Below are positions 36,207 to 45,221 of a stretch of DNA of 64,000 nt, in pieces (position 1 is the stretch's first letter; every line of letters begins with the position of its first letter). The stretch covers positions 2,790,001-2,854,000 of the forward strand of contig NZ_CP116871.1 of assembly GCF_031885415.1 (NCBI RefSeq), read 5' to 3'. This DNA is from Microbacterium forte (GTDB taxonomy: Bacteria > Actinomycetota > Actinomycetes > Actinomycetales > Microbacteriaceae). The notes beneath the pieces are model-generated. The model saw nothing but the letters and a program-made list of their open reading frames with translations. It was not told the origin of the DNA and did no database searches. Both the position numbers and the translations under genes were made by a program.

Positions 36207-37934
36207 GTGCTGGGAAAAATCCTCCTCCGTTATCTCGCCCGCTATAAATGGCTGCTCGCGGCCGTCCTGGTGTTCCAGTTCGCCAGCGCGCTCGCCACCC
36301 TCTACCTCCCGCGCCTGAACGAAGACATCATCAACAAGGGCGTCGCCCAGTCGGACACCGACTACATCTGGCGCACCGGTCTCTTCATGCTCGCCGTCTC
36401 GCTCGGGCAGATCATCGCCTCGGTCATCGCCACCTACTTCGCCGCCCGCGCGTCCATGGGTGCGGGCCGCGACATCCGCGCCGACGTCTTCGCCAAGGTC
36501 AGCGGATTCTCCGAGCGCGAGGTGTCGCAGTTCGGTGCAGGCTCCCTCATCACGCGCAACACGAACGACGTGCAGCAGGTGCAGATGCTCGCGATGATGG
36601 GCGCCACCATGCTCGTCACCGCGCCGCTGCTCGCGATCGGCGGCATCATCTTCGCCGTGCAGACGAACATCGGTCTGAGCTGGCTCATCGCCGTGTCCGT
36701 GCCGCTGCTGCTGATCGTCGCCGGGCTCGTCGTCAGCCGCATGGTTCCGCTGTTCCGCAGCTACCAGGGCAAGCTCGACACCGTGAACCGCGTGCTGCGC
36801 GAGCAGCTCACAGGTGTGCGCGTCGTGCGGGCCTTCGTCCGGGAGAGCATCGAAGAAGAGCGCTTCCGCGGAGCCAACACCGACATCATGGTGGTCGGCC
36901 GCAAGGTCGGCTCGCTGTTCGTGCTGCTGTTCCCGCTGTTCATGCTGATCCTCAACGTCACGATCGTGGCAGTCGTGTGGTTCGGCGGCATCGAGGTCAA
37001 CAGCGGCACGGTGCAGGTCGGCACGATCTTCGCGTTCATGCAGTACATCGGTCAGATCATGGGCGGCGTCATCATGGCCAGCTTCATGGCGATCATGATC
37101 CCGCGCGCCGCGGTCTCGGCCGAGCGCATCGGCGAGGTCCTCGACACGCAGTCGAGCATGGAGCGTCCGGCGAACGGCGTCACCGACTTCCCGACGCCTG
37201 GCTCGGTCGCCTTCGACGACGTCGAGTTCACCTACCCCGGGGCCGACTCTCCCGTGCTCAAGGGCATCAGCTTCGCTGCAGAGCCCGGCGAGACCGTCGC
37301 GATCGTGGGGTCGACCGGTGCGGGCAAGACGACACTCGTGTCGTTGATCCCGCGACTCTTCGACGTCTCGGGCGGAGCCGTCCTCGTCGGCGGCACGGAT
37401 GTCCGCGAGGCGGATGTCGAATCGCTGTGGGCGACGATCGGTCTCGTTCCGCAGCGCCCGTTCCTCTTCACCGGCACGGTGGCGTCGAACCTCCGCTACG
37501 GCAGAGAGGACGCGACCGACGAAGAGCTCTGGCATGCCCTCGAGATCGCACAGGGCCGCGACTTCGTCGAGGAGATGCCGCAGGGCCTCGAATCGCGCAT
37601 CACGCAGGGCGGCACGAACGTCTCGGGCGGACAGCGTCAGCGTCTGGCGATCGCCCGCGCGATCGTGCGTCAGCCGCAGATCCTGGTGTTCGACGACTCG
37701 TTCTCGGCTCTCGACCTCACCACCGACGCCCGATTGAGGCAGGCGCTATGGCGTGAGCTGCCGCACGTGACCAAGATCGTGGTCGCGCAGCGCGTCTCGT
37801 CCATCACCGATGCGAACCGCATCGTCGTGCTCGAAGGGGGCACCATGGTCGGCGTCGGCACGCACGAGGAGCTCCTCGAGACGAGCACCACGTACCGAGA
37901 GATCGTCGAATCGCAGCTGGGGGTGGACGCATGA
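36207..37934 (+). CDS. Heterodimeric ABC exporter subunit with degenerate ATPase site (MdlA-like)
   Basis: The 575-residue half-transporter has six N-terminal membrane helices and an ABC domain with Walker A VGSTGAGKTTL, signature NVSGGQRQRLAIARAI and Walker B ILVFDDSFSALD. The residue after the Walker B Asp is Asp rather than the catalytic Glu, as in the degenerate subunit of heterodimeric exporters. GTG at 36207 is the chosen start, because the family begins MLGKILLRYL; a codon upstream at 36135 would add 24 unrelated residues. Its stop overlaps the partner gene's ATG (ATGA). Substrate unknown. Confidence 0.88.
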   Translation: MLGKILLRYLARYKWLLAAVLVFQFASALATLYLPRLNEDIINKGVAQSDTDYIWRTGLFMLAVSLGQIIASVIATYFAARASMGAGRDIRADVFAKVSGFSEREVSQFGAGSLITRNTNDVQQVQMLAMMGATMLVTAPLLAIGGIIFAVQTNIGLSWLIAVSVPLLLIVAGLVVSRMVPLFRSYQGKLDTVNRVLREQLTGVRVVRAFVRESIEEERFRGANTDIMVVGRKVGSLFVLLFPLFMLILNVTIVAVVWFGGIEVNSGTVQVGTIFAFMQYIGQIMGGVIMASFMAIMIPRAAVSAERIGEVLDTQSSMERPANGVTDFPTPGSVAFDDVEFTYPGADSPVLKGISFAAEPGETVAIVGSTGAGKTTLVSLIPRLFDVSGGAVLVGGTDVREADVESLWATIGLVPQRPFLFTGTVASNLRYGREDATDEELWHALEIAQGRDFVEEMPQGLESRITQGGTNVSGGQRQRLAIARAIVRQPQILVFDDSFSALDLTTDARLRQALWRELPHVTKIVVAQRVSSITDANRIVVLEGGTMVGVGTHEELLETSTTYREIVESQLGVDA

Positions 37935-40174
37935 GCGAGCAGAACACGCCCCAGACCCGCCGCGGCCGTGCAGCCAAGGCGACGGCCGCGACCACTGCGG
38001 TCGAGCCCGAGATGACCGAAGAAGAGAAGTACGAAGCCGAGCTCGCCGAGAAGGCGCGCCAGGACGGCGGCGGCTGGGACAGCGTCGCACCCGGCAAGGC
38101 CGACAACTTCGGCAAGAGCTTCGGTCGGATGATCGGGCTGCTCAAGCCGTCGGCCGTGTGGTTCATCCTCGTGTCGATCGCCGGCGCCGTCGGCGTCGTG
38201 CTGACGGTCGCCGCGCCGAAGGTGCTCGGCGAGGCCACGAACCTCATCTACAAGGGCTTCATCTCGGTGCAGCTCGCGCAGGCGAACGGGGACTTCCCCG
38301 GATTCCCCGCCGGCACCCCGCAGGACGATGTCGTCGCCGCGCTCCGTCAGGGCGGGCAGGACGACTTCGCCAACCAGGTCGAGGCTCTCGGCAGCTTCAG
38401 GGTCGGTGACGGAGTCGACTTCGACGCGCTGCGCTGGGTCATCATCGCCGTGCTGGCGATCTACATCACCGCCGCCTTCCTCAGCTGGCTCCAGGGCTAC
38501 GTGATCAACGTCATCATGGTCCGCACCATGTGGCGCCTTCGCGAAGCGGTCGAGGCGAAGATCAACCGCCTGCCCCTGTCGTACTTCGACAAAGTGCAGC
38601 GCGGAGACCTGATCTCCCGTGTGACCAACGACATCGACAACATCACGCAGACCATGCAGCAGTCGCTGTCCGGTGCGATCACGGCCGTTCTCACCGTTGT
38701 GGGAGTGCTCGTGCTGATGTTCTCGATCTCGTGGCAGCTCGCGCTCGTCGCGCTGGTCGCGCTCCCGCTCATGGGTGTGATCTTCGGTGTCATCGGCCCT
38801 CGGTCGCAGAAGGCCTTCGGCACCCAGTGGCGCAAGGTCGGTCGCCTGAACGCCCGCGTCGAGGAGGCTTTCTCCGGCCACGCGCTGGTCAAGGTCTTCG
38901 GTCGCGAGCAGGATGCGCTGGAGAAGTTCAAGGACGAGAACGAGGAGCTGTTCCAGGCGAGCTTCAAGGCGCAGTTCCTCTCCGGCATCATCATGCCGGC
39001 GATGACCTTCGTCGGCAGTCTCACCTATGTGGGCATCGCCGTGCTCGGCGGTCTCATGGTCGCGAGCGGGCAGCTGCGTCTCGGAGACGTGCAGGCGTTC
39101 ATCCAGTACTCGCAGCAGTTCACGCAGCCGCTGTCGGAGCTCGGTGGAATGGCCGCGGTCGTGCAGTCGGGAACGGCGTCGGCCGAGCGGGTGTTCGAGC
39201 TGCTCGACACCGAAGAGCAGGAGGCCGACGCCGCAGATGCTCCGAAGCTCGCCGACGGCAAGGGCGTCGTGGAGTTCGAGAACGTCGCGTTCTCGTACAC
39301 GCCCGAGCGTCCGCTCATCAGAGACCTCTCTTTCCGGGTCGAGCCCGGTCAGACGGTCGCGATCGTCGGTCCGACCGGAGCGGGCAAGACGACGCTCGTC
39401 AACCTGATCATGCGGTTCTACGAACTGAACGGCGGGCGGATCCTGCTCGACGGTCAGGACATCTCCGAGGTCACGCGCGAGCAGCTGCGCTCACGCACCG
39501 GCATGGTGCTGCAGGACCCGTGGCTGTTCGCCGGCAGCATTCGCGAGAACATCCGATACGGACGCTCCACGGCGACCGACGACGAGGTTCTCGAGGCGGC
39601 GAAGGCGACGTATGTCGATCGCTTCGTGCGCTCGCTCCCCGAGGGCTACGACACGGTGCTCGACGAGGACGCGTCGAACGTCTCGGCGGGTGAGCGTCAG
39701 CTGATCACGATCGCGCGAGCGTTCGTCGCTCAGCCGTCGATCCTGATCCTCGACGAGGCGACGTCGGCGGTCGACACCCGCACCGAGGTGCTGCTGCAGC
39801 ACGCGATGGCGGCGTTGCGACAGGGACGCACCTCGTTCGTGATCGCTCACCGACTGTCGACGATCCGCGACGCCGACCTCATCCTCGTGATGGAACACGG
39901 CGACATCGTCGAGAAGGGCACGCACGACGAGCTCATCACGGCGCAGGGCGCGTACTGGCGCCTCTACCAGTCGCAGTTCGAGCAGGCGGCCACCGACATC
40001 GACGCAGAGGACGCACTCACGGGTTCGACCCCTGTCGTCGTCAGCGGCGACGCCGAAGAAGCTGCGGCGGCGGCACAGGTCGGGGTCTCGGTGGGGGCGC
40101 AGGTTCCTGCCGCCGAAGCCGCTGCGGCACAGTCCGTCGTCGAACGCTCGGACGACGGGGGCCAGAAGGGCTGA
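37931..40174 (+). CDS. Heterodimeric ABC exporter subunit with canonical ATPase site (MdlB-like)
   Basis: The 747-residue partner has an 80-residue polar N-terminal extension, six membrane helices with a long external loop after TM1 (QLAQANGDFPGFPAGTPQ to VEALG), then an ABC domain: Walker A VGPTGAGKTTL, altered signature NVSAGERQL and Walker B ILILDEATSAVD with the catalytic Glu. The final 60 residues are Ala/Glu-rich and disordered. With its coupled neighbour it forms one canonical and one degenerate site, as in TM287/288-type exporters. The operon ends at a strong terminator. Confidence 0.88.
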   Translation: MSEQNTPQTRRGRAAKATAATTAVEPEMTEEEKYEAELAEKARQDGGGWDSVAPGKADNFGKSFGRMIGLLKPSAVWFILVSIAGAVGVVLTVAAPKVLGEATNLIYKGFISVQLAQANGDFPGFPAGTPQDDVVAALRQGGQDDFANQVEALGSFRVGDGVDFDALRWVIIAVLAIYITAAFLSWLQGYVINVIMVRTMWRLREAVEAKINRLPLSYFDKVQRGDLISRVTNDIDNITQTMQQSLSGAITAVLTVVGVLVLMFSISWQLALVALVALPLMGVIFGVIGPRSQKAFGTQWRKVGRLNARVEEAFSGHALVKVFGREQDALEKFKDENEELFQASFKAQFLSGIIMPAMTFVGSLTYVGIAVLGGLMVASGQLRLGDVQAFIQYSQQFTQPLSELGGMAAVVQSGTASAERVFELLDTEEQEADAADAPKLADGKGVVEFENVAFSYTPERPLIRDLSFRVEPGQTVAIVGPTGAGKTTLVNLIMRFYELNGGRILLDGQDISEVTREQLRSRTGMVLQDPWLFAGSIRENIRYGRSTATDDEVLEAAKATYVDRFVRSLPEGYDTVLDEDASNVSAGERQLITIARAFVAQPSILILDEATSAVDTRTEVLLQHAMAALRQGRTSFVIAHRLSTIRDADLILVMEHGDIVEKGTHDELITAQGAYWRLYQSQFEQAATDIDAEDALTGSTPVVVSGDAEEAAAAAQVGVSVGAQVPAAEAAAAQSVVERSDDGGQKG

Positions 40175-40220
40175 TCCGCACGACGGCCGATCCGCACGAC
40201 GGTCGATCCGCACGCCGTCC
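40173..40220 (+). repeat. Three 16-base tandem copies over the exporter stop codon
   Basis: GATCCGCACGACGGCC (40173-40188), GATCCGCACGACGGTC (40189-40204) and the diverged GATCCGCACGCCGTCC (40205-40220) lie head to tail. The first copy starts inside the stop codon. Confidence 0.85.
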
Positions 40221-40224
40221 GAGA

Positions 40225-40271
40225 AGCAGAATGCCCCGACTCCCGTTCATCCGGGGGCGGGGCATTCTGCT
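40225..40271. terminator. Strong bidirectional hairpin terminator
   Basis: AGCAGAATGCCCC (40225-40237) pairs perfectly with GGGGCATTCTGCT (40259-40271), loop 21 bases, between the exporter operon and the convergent carboxypeptidase gene, whose stop is only five bases away. Confidence 0.85.
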
Positions 40272-40275
40272 GTCG

Positions 40276-41913
40276 TCAGCGCTGAGCTTCGGTGATGCCG
40301 AGGAGCTCGAGTGGATGGGTCAGGCGCCACCACGGGCTCGGGGCATCGACGTCATCGGCGAGCGACAGCGACGTCGTCACCGTGTTCAACGGTCCTGAGC
40401 TCGTCAACGTGCCGACCTCGTCGCCCGACTCGCGGTTGTCGCCCAGGGAGAAGTCCGTCGAAGCCTCGGCCATCGCGCCGTTCCACAGCACGATGCCGGC
40501 ATCGGCATCCGTCACCACATCGGCGGTCGCGCCCCACGGCGTCGTGACCGTGCCGACGACCGTGCCGGCCGCGACAGCGGGGGCCTGCTGCTCCAATGCC
40601 GTCTCGACCTGCGAGAACAGCGAACGGGTCTGGGCGAGGCGCTGCTCATCGTCGGCCTGCCCGAGAACGGACGCATAGAGGTGCACGGTCGTGTCGTCGA
40701 TTGTGATGACCTTCGCGGTCAACAGGTTCCAACTGTCGCCGAGCGTGCCGGTCTTGACTCCGACCACGCCAGGATCCGCCAGCATCCCGTTCGTGTTCAC
40801 CACTGTGCCGGCGCCCGGAAGATCGACAGACGGAGTGCCGACGATGCCGGCGAACACGGGGTTCTGCATCGCCAGTTCGGCCAGCGCGACGAGCGACTCA
40901 GGCGTGGCCGTGTTGCGGGCGTCGAACCCCGATGGGGTCACGATCGTGATGCTGTCGAGGCCACGGTCGCGCAGCCACACCTCCGCCGCAGCGGTGAACG
41001 CCGAGGGGGAGCCCCAGATCTCCTGAGAGAGACGGTCGATGTAGTTGTTCGCCGAACCGAGCAGCGTTCCCTGCAGGAGCTGGAACTCGGTGAGAGTGCC
41101 GCCCACGGGCACGTCGAGCGCCGACTGATCGGAGCGGCGGTAGTCCCAGTACGCCAGGTTGTCCGCCCGCGTGAACGAGAACTCCGGGCCCTGCTCGCCC
41201 ACGGCGAGAGGCATCCGATCGAGCACCATCAGACTCGAGACCACTTTGGTGACGCTCGCGATCGCCGCCGCATCGAGCGATGACGACGTCGTGCCGATGC
41301 CGCCGATTCCCACGGCGGCGCTTCCCTGGGTGGGCCAGGTGATGGCGGCTGCGGGCGCGGCGACCGTGGAGAGCTCCACTGCCTGCACGGTCGGCGCCAC
41401 CTCGTGCAACGGCCACAGCATGGCCGACCCGACATAGGTGCCGAGCAATCCGACGAGAACGCCGAGCGGGACCAGCACGCCGGGGCGGGTGATCGCCGGG
41501 CGCAGATGCGCTCCGGTCAGAAGTGCGCCGCCGCTCGCGGCGGGAGGCGTGTCATCGAGCGCCTCCGTTGCCGGGTGCCGCGCCACTTCGACCGCGTCGA
41601 CCCACGTCAGGGGCGTCCCACCGCTGGCGCCCTCTGCCCACTGGGCGTGGGGAGTCGTCTCGGGAGTCTCGAGAGCCGCCTCGAGAGCGATGAGTCCGGG
41701 GGCGTCGTCAGCATCTGATCTGGGTGCCGCATCCGTCGTGCCGGCCGACGAGACGTCGGCATCAGGAAGCGCCGCAGTCGAACCGGCGGGCTCCGACGAG
41801 TCAGCCGCGGCACCGGCAGGCGCTGACGCATGAGGCGCTGTCGCATCGGGCGTCGACGCATCGCCCGCAGGAACGGCGGAGGCGGTGGCCTCGGCGGAGT
41901 CAGGAGCGGTCAC
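40276..41913 (-). CDS. Membrane-anchored D-alanyl-D-alanine carboxypeptidase-like protein (S11)
   Basis: The 545-residue protein has an Ala/Asp-rich cytoplasmic N-terminus (about 1-135), one membrane helix (PGVLVPLGVLVGLLGTYVGS) and an external S11-type domain. It carries all three penicillin-binding motifs: SVTK (nucleophile Ser), SANN (SxN class) and KTG in GVKTGTLG. This class trims peptidoglycan stem peptides. The start is set at the GTG at 41913, six bases after a TACCGT box; an upstream in-frame GTG at 41982 would run into the riboswitch promoter region. The long disordered N-terminus is unusual for the class. Confidence 0.85.
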   Translation of the reverse strand: MTAPDSAEATASAVPAGDASTPDATAPHASAPAGAAADSSEPAGSTAALPDADVSSAGTTDAAPRSDADDAPGLIALEAALETPETTPHAQWAEGASGGTPLTWVDAVEVARHPATEALDDTPPAASGGALLTGAHLRPAITRPGVLVPLGVLVGLLGTYVGSAMLWPLHEVAPTVQAVELSTVAAPAAAITWPTQGSAAVGIGGIGTTSSSLDAAAIASVTKVVSSLMVLDRMPLAVGEQGPEFSFTRADNLAYWDYRRSDQSALDVPVGGTLTEFQLLQGTLLGSANNYIDRLSQEIWGSPSAFTAAAEVWLRDRGLDSITIVTPSGFDARNTATPESLVALAELAMQNPVFAGIVGTPSVDLPGAGTVVNTNGMLADPGVVGVKTGTLGDSWNLLTAKVITIDDTTVHLYASVLGQADDEQRLAQTRSLFSQVETALEQQAPAVAAGTVVGTVTTPWGATADVVTDADAGIVLWNGAMAEASTDFSLGDNRESGDEVGTLTSSGPLNTVTTSLSLADDVDAPSPWWRLTHPLELLGITEAQR

Positions 41914-41986
41914 CCCCTCACGGTACCGAACTCGCGCAGGGATCAGTGTCGCTGCAACAGGAGCAGACGTGAGTGTCGTCACTGGG

Positions 41987-42093
<107 letters not shown>

Positions 42094-42098
42094 CACTG

Positions 42099-42755
42099 AT
42101 GAGTACATCCACGTCCGGATCCACCACGGAATCCGCAGCCGTCTCGCGCGCCTCGAAGGGCCTCGGTCGCCCTGAGCTCTGGCGCTGGCGGGTCGTCGAC
42201 ATCGTCGTCGCCAGCGTCATCGCCGTCGCGTGCGCGCTGATCTTCCTGCTCTGGAACGTCGGCTACGAGGTGCCCAGCAGCATCCTGAAGCCGCTGCTCC
42301 CCGGCGTGCAGGGCCTGCTCGCCGGCCCCTGGCTCATCGCCGGTGTGCTGGGCGCGCTGATCATCCGCAAGCCGGGCGCCGCGCTCTACACCGAGCTGGT
42401 CGCCGCGATCATCTCGGCCCTCGTCGGCAACGCCTGGGGTCCGCTGACCATCGTCTCGGGCCTCGTGCAGGGTCTCGGTGCCGAACTGATCTTCCTCGTG
42501 TTCCTCTACGGCGTCTGGCGTCTGCCCGTCGCGATGCTGGCGGGTGCCGGAGCGGGACTCGCGTGCGGCATCAACGACCGCATCCTCTGGTACGCCGGAG
42601 CAGACACGCTCTTCACGACCATCTACATCGTCTCGACCACCATCTCGGGTGCGGTGATCGCCGGACTCGGCGCGTGGCTGATCGCCCGAGGACTCGCGGC
42701 GACGGGAGCCCTCAGCCGGTTCGCCGCCGGCCGCGAGGTCACCGCACGGGTGTGA
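42099..42755 (+). CDS. ykoE: ECF transporter substrate-binding subunit YkoE (HMP/thiamine)
   Basis: The 218-residue membrane protein has about five or six helices and the YkoE pattern: WRVVDIVVASVIAVACALIFL, GPWLIAGVLGALIIRKPGAAL and GNAWGPLTIVSGLVQGLGAELIF. YkoE proteins bind the thiamine precursor hydroxymethylpyrimidine or thiamine. It sits six bases behind a TPP riboswitch, which supports that assignment. The N-terminal 28 residues are polar and disordered. Its stop overlaps the GTG of ykoD. Confidence 0.93.
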   Translation: MSTSTSGSTTESAAVSRASKGLGRPELWRWRVVDIVVASVIAVACALIFLLWNVGYEVPSSILKPLLPGVQGLLAGPWLIAGVLGALIIRKPGAALYTELVAAIISALVGNAWGPLTIVSGLVQGLGAELIFLVFLYGVWRLPVAMLAGAGAGLACGINDRILWYAGADTLFTTIYIVSTTISGAVIAGLGAWLIARGLAATGALSRFAAGREVTARV

Positions 42756-44212
42756 GCTCGCGCACGACGCCCGCCACCCTCGAAGCCCACGGCTGGGGGT
42801 GGCGGTACGCGACGCGACTGCGGTGGGCGGTGCGCGACGTCGACCTGCGCATCGAACCGGGCGAGCGGGTGCTGCTGCTGGGGGCCTCCGGCTCGGGCAA
42901 GTCGACCCTGCTGCAGGGGTTCGGCGGGGTGCTCGGAGGGGCGGACGAGGGCGAGACGCACGGAGGGCTGCTCGTCGACGGCGTGCCGCCCATCCAGGCG
43001 CGTGGTCGAGTCGGCATGGTGCTGCAGGACCCCGACACGCAGACGATCCTCGCGAGGGTCGGCGACGACGTGGCATTCGGCTGCGAGAACCTCGGCGTCC
43101 CCCGCGAGGAGATCTGGCAGCGGGTGCGCGCGGCGCTGGACGCCGTCGAGCTCGATGTCGCACTCGATCGATCGACGGCCGCGCTGTCGGGCGGTCAGAA
43201 GCAACGTCTCGCGCTCGCCGGTGTGCTGGCGATGCGACCGGGCGCGATCCTGCTCGACGAGCCGACCGCGAACCTCGACCCCGAGGGAGTGCAGGACGTG
43301 CGGGATGCCGTCGCCGCCGCCCTCGACGCCACGGGCGCCACCCTCGTGGTGATCGAGCATCGCATCGACGTCTGGCTGCCGCTCGTCACGCGGGTGATCG
43401 TGCTCGGCGCCGAGCCGGAGGGCACCGTCGTCCTCGCCGACGGGAGCCCTGAGCAGGTGCTCGGCGCGCGAGGGGCCGAGCTCGCGGCATCCGGTGTGTG
43501 GGTTCCCGGCCACCCGCCCGCCGTTCCGCCTGCGCCGGCGCACCAGCCGGGGGAGACCCTCCTCGAAGCGCGCGGCCTCACGGTCGCTCGGCGACGGGGG
43601 CTCGCGGTCGCCGGGCCGTTCGATGTCGAGGTTCGCGCGCGCGAGGTGCTCGGCGTCACCGGCGCGAACGGCGCAGGAAAGTCGACGCTCGGACTCACGC
43701 TCGCAGGGCTCATCCCCGCCGAGGACGGCCGGGTCGCGGCTCTGCCCGCGCTCGCCGCCGGAGAGAAGCCCGACCCCATCCGCTGGTCGTCGCGCGCGCT
43801 GCTCACCCGCATCGCATCGGTCATGCAGACTCCCGAGCACCAGCTGCTCGCGAAGACCGTGCGCGACGAGCTGTCTGTCGGCCCTCGGGCTCTGAAGCTC
43901 TCCGAGCCCCAGATCACCGCTCGTGTCGACGACCTCCTCGAACGACTGCGGCTCACCTCGCTCTCCGGAGCCAACCCGTACACGCTGTCCGGCGGGGAGA
44001 AGCGGCGGCTCACGGTCGCCGCGGCCCTCGCCACCCGGCCGCGGATGCTGGTGCTCGACGAACCCACCTTCGGGCAGGACGCCACGACCTGGGCCGAACT
44101 CGTCGGCCTGATCGCACGCCTGCGTGACGAGGGCACGGCGATCGTGGCGATCAGCCATGACGAGGCCGTGCTGGATGCCCTGCATGCGCGGCGCCTGGAG
44201 GTCGGCCGATGA
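42752..44212 (+). CDS. ykoD: ECF transporter double ATPase YkoD
   Basis: The 486-residue protein fuses two ABC domains. The first has Walker A GASGSGKS (44-51), signature LSGGQ (145-149) and Walker B LLDEP (168-172); the second has Walker A GANGAGKS (304-311), signature LSGGEKRR and Walker B LVLDEP. It energises the YkoE-YkoC transporter. The GTG start at 42752 overlaps the ykoE stop (GTGA). Fused energising ATPases are the norm in YkoEDC systems. Confidence 0.93.
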   Translation: MSSRTTPATLEAHGWGWRYATRLRWAVRDVDLRIEPGERVLLLGASGSGKSTLLQGFGGVLGGADEGETHGGLLVDGVPPIQARGRVGMVLQDPDTQTILARVGDDVAFGCENLGVPREEIWQRVRAALDAVELDVALDRSTAALSGGQKQRLALAGVLAMRPGAILLDEPTANLDPEGVQDVRDAVAAALDATGATLVVIEHRIDVWLPLVTRVIVLGAEPEGTVVLADGSPEQVLGARGAELAASGVWVPGHPPAVPPAPAHQPGETLLEARGLTVARRRGLAVAGPFDVEVRAREVLGVTGANGAGKSTLGLTLAGLIPAEDGRVAALPALAAGEKPDPIRWSSRALLTRIASVMQTPEHQLLAKTVRDELSVGPRALKLSEPQITARVDDLLERLRLTSLSGANPYTLSGGEKRRLTVAAALATRPRMLVLDEPTFGQDATTWAELVGLIARLRDEGTAIVAISHDEAVLDALHARRLEVGR

Positions 44213-45006
44213 TCGATCCGCTGACCGCCCGCATCGAAAGACCGGGGCCGATCGCCCCTCGCTCAGCCCTCGCGAAGCTCGCCGCGGCGCTGCTGATCGC
44301 GCTGCCGCTCGTGCTGACGATCGACGTCGTCTCGGCATCCGTCGCCCTGCTGCTCGAGATCCCGCTGCTCCTTCTCGCCGGCCTGCGGGCCAAGGAGTTC
44401 TGGACCCGCACCGCCGTGCTGTGGATCGCAGCGCCGCTGAGCGCGGTCACCATCGCGCTCTACGGCGCGACCAGCGGAACGGTGCACTTCGAGTGGCTGG
44501 TCATGCGCGTCAGCGACGGGTCGCTCGCCCTCGCCGCAGCGACCGCCGTGCGCGTTCTCGCGATCGGGCTGCCGGCCGTGGTGCTCTTCGTCACGGTCGA
44601 TCCCACCGATCTCGCCGACGATCTGGCTCAACGGGTGAAGCTGCCGGCGCGGTTCGTCGTCGGCGCGCTCGCGGGCATGCGGATGCTGGGCCTGCTCGCC
44701 GATGACTGGCGCGCATTGGCACTCGCGCGGAGGGCTCGCGGCGTCGCCGACGAAGGGCGGGTTCGCCGAGCTCTCGGCATGGCCTTCGCGCTGTTCGTGC
44801 TGGCCATCCGACGCGGATCCTCCCTGGCCACCGCGATGGAGGCCCGCGGCTTCGGCGGCACAGCGCCCCGCTCGTGGGCGAGGGAGTCGAGGTGGGATCG
44901 GCGGGACACGGTGCTGGTCGTCATCGCGGCGGTGATCCCGGTGGTGGCGATCGTCGTGGCTGTGCTCACCGGTGCGTGGAACTTCATCCTCGGTCCGACC
45001 GCCTGA
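44209..45006 (+). CDS. ykoC: ECF transporter transmembrane coupling subunit YkoC
   Basis: The 265-residue T-component has about five or six membrane helices and the coupling motif regions ALARRARGVA and ATAMEARGFGG (Ala-Arg-Gly type), which contact the two ATPase domains. ATGA overlap with ykoD completes the coupled operon. No ykoB-like or thi biosynthesis gene follows, so the operon seems to be transport only. Confidence 0.92.
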   Translation: MIDPLTARIERPGPIAPRSALAKLAAALLIALPLVLTIDVVSASVALLLEIPLLLLAGLRAKEFWTRTAVLWIAAPLSAVTIALYGATSGTVHFEWLVMRVSDGSLALAAATAVRVLAIGLPAVVLFVTVDPTDLADDLAQRVKLPARFVVGALAGMRMLGLLADDWRALALARRARGVADEGRVRRALGMAFALFVLAIRRGSSLATAMEARGFGGTAPRSWARESRWDRRDTVLVVIAAVIPVVAIVVAVLTGAWNFILGPTA

Positions 45007-45073
45007 GGCGCACGAACGACAGACCCGCAGCATCCACTCAGCTTTCTCATAGCTGGAATGCCGATGTATTCGC

Positions 45074-45195
45074 TAGCATCGAGTGAACCCAAGGGGAGTA
45101 CTCCACCACGGGCGGCTCGTCATTACGGATGTCCCTGCATCCCGGGTCCCCGGTTCTCGTTCTCGAGGATGGAGAAGACCTTGGCGTCGACATCG
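45074..45195 (+). promoter_or_regulatory. Probable yybP-ykoY manganese riboswitch ahead of terC
   Basis: TAGCAT at 45074-45079 can serve as the -10 box. From about 45086 the leader contains AAGGGGAGTA (45091-45100), CGTCATTACG (45118-45127) and GGAGAAGACCTT (45171-45182), the blocks I associate with the Mn2+-sensing yybP-ykoY RNA in actinobacterial TerC leaders. It stops about 30 bases short of the TTG start of terC. The gene it precedes belongs to a family known to be controlled by this RNA. The secondary structure was judged by eye. Confidence 0.75.
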
Positions 45196-45221
45196 TCACG
45201 CCTACGTCTTCTGGAGACCTC

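Noticed and set aside
45129..45221. N-terminal extension of TerC from the ATG at 45129
   Set aside because: It lies inside the probable manganese aptamer, and TTG at 45222 has a good ribosome-binding site and the family's usual N-terminus.
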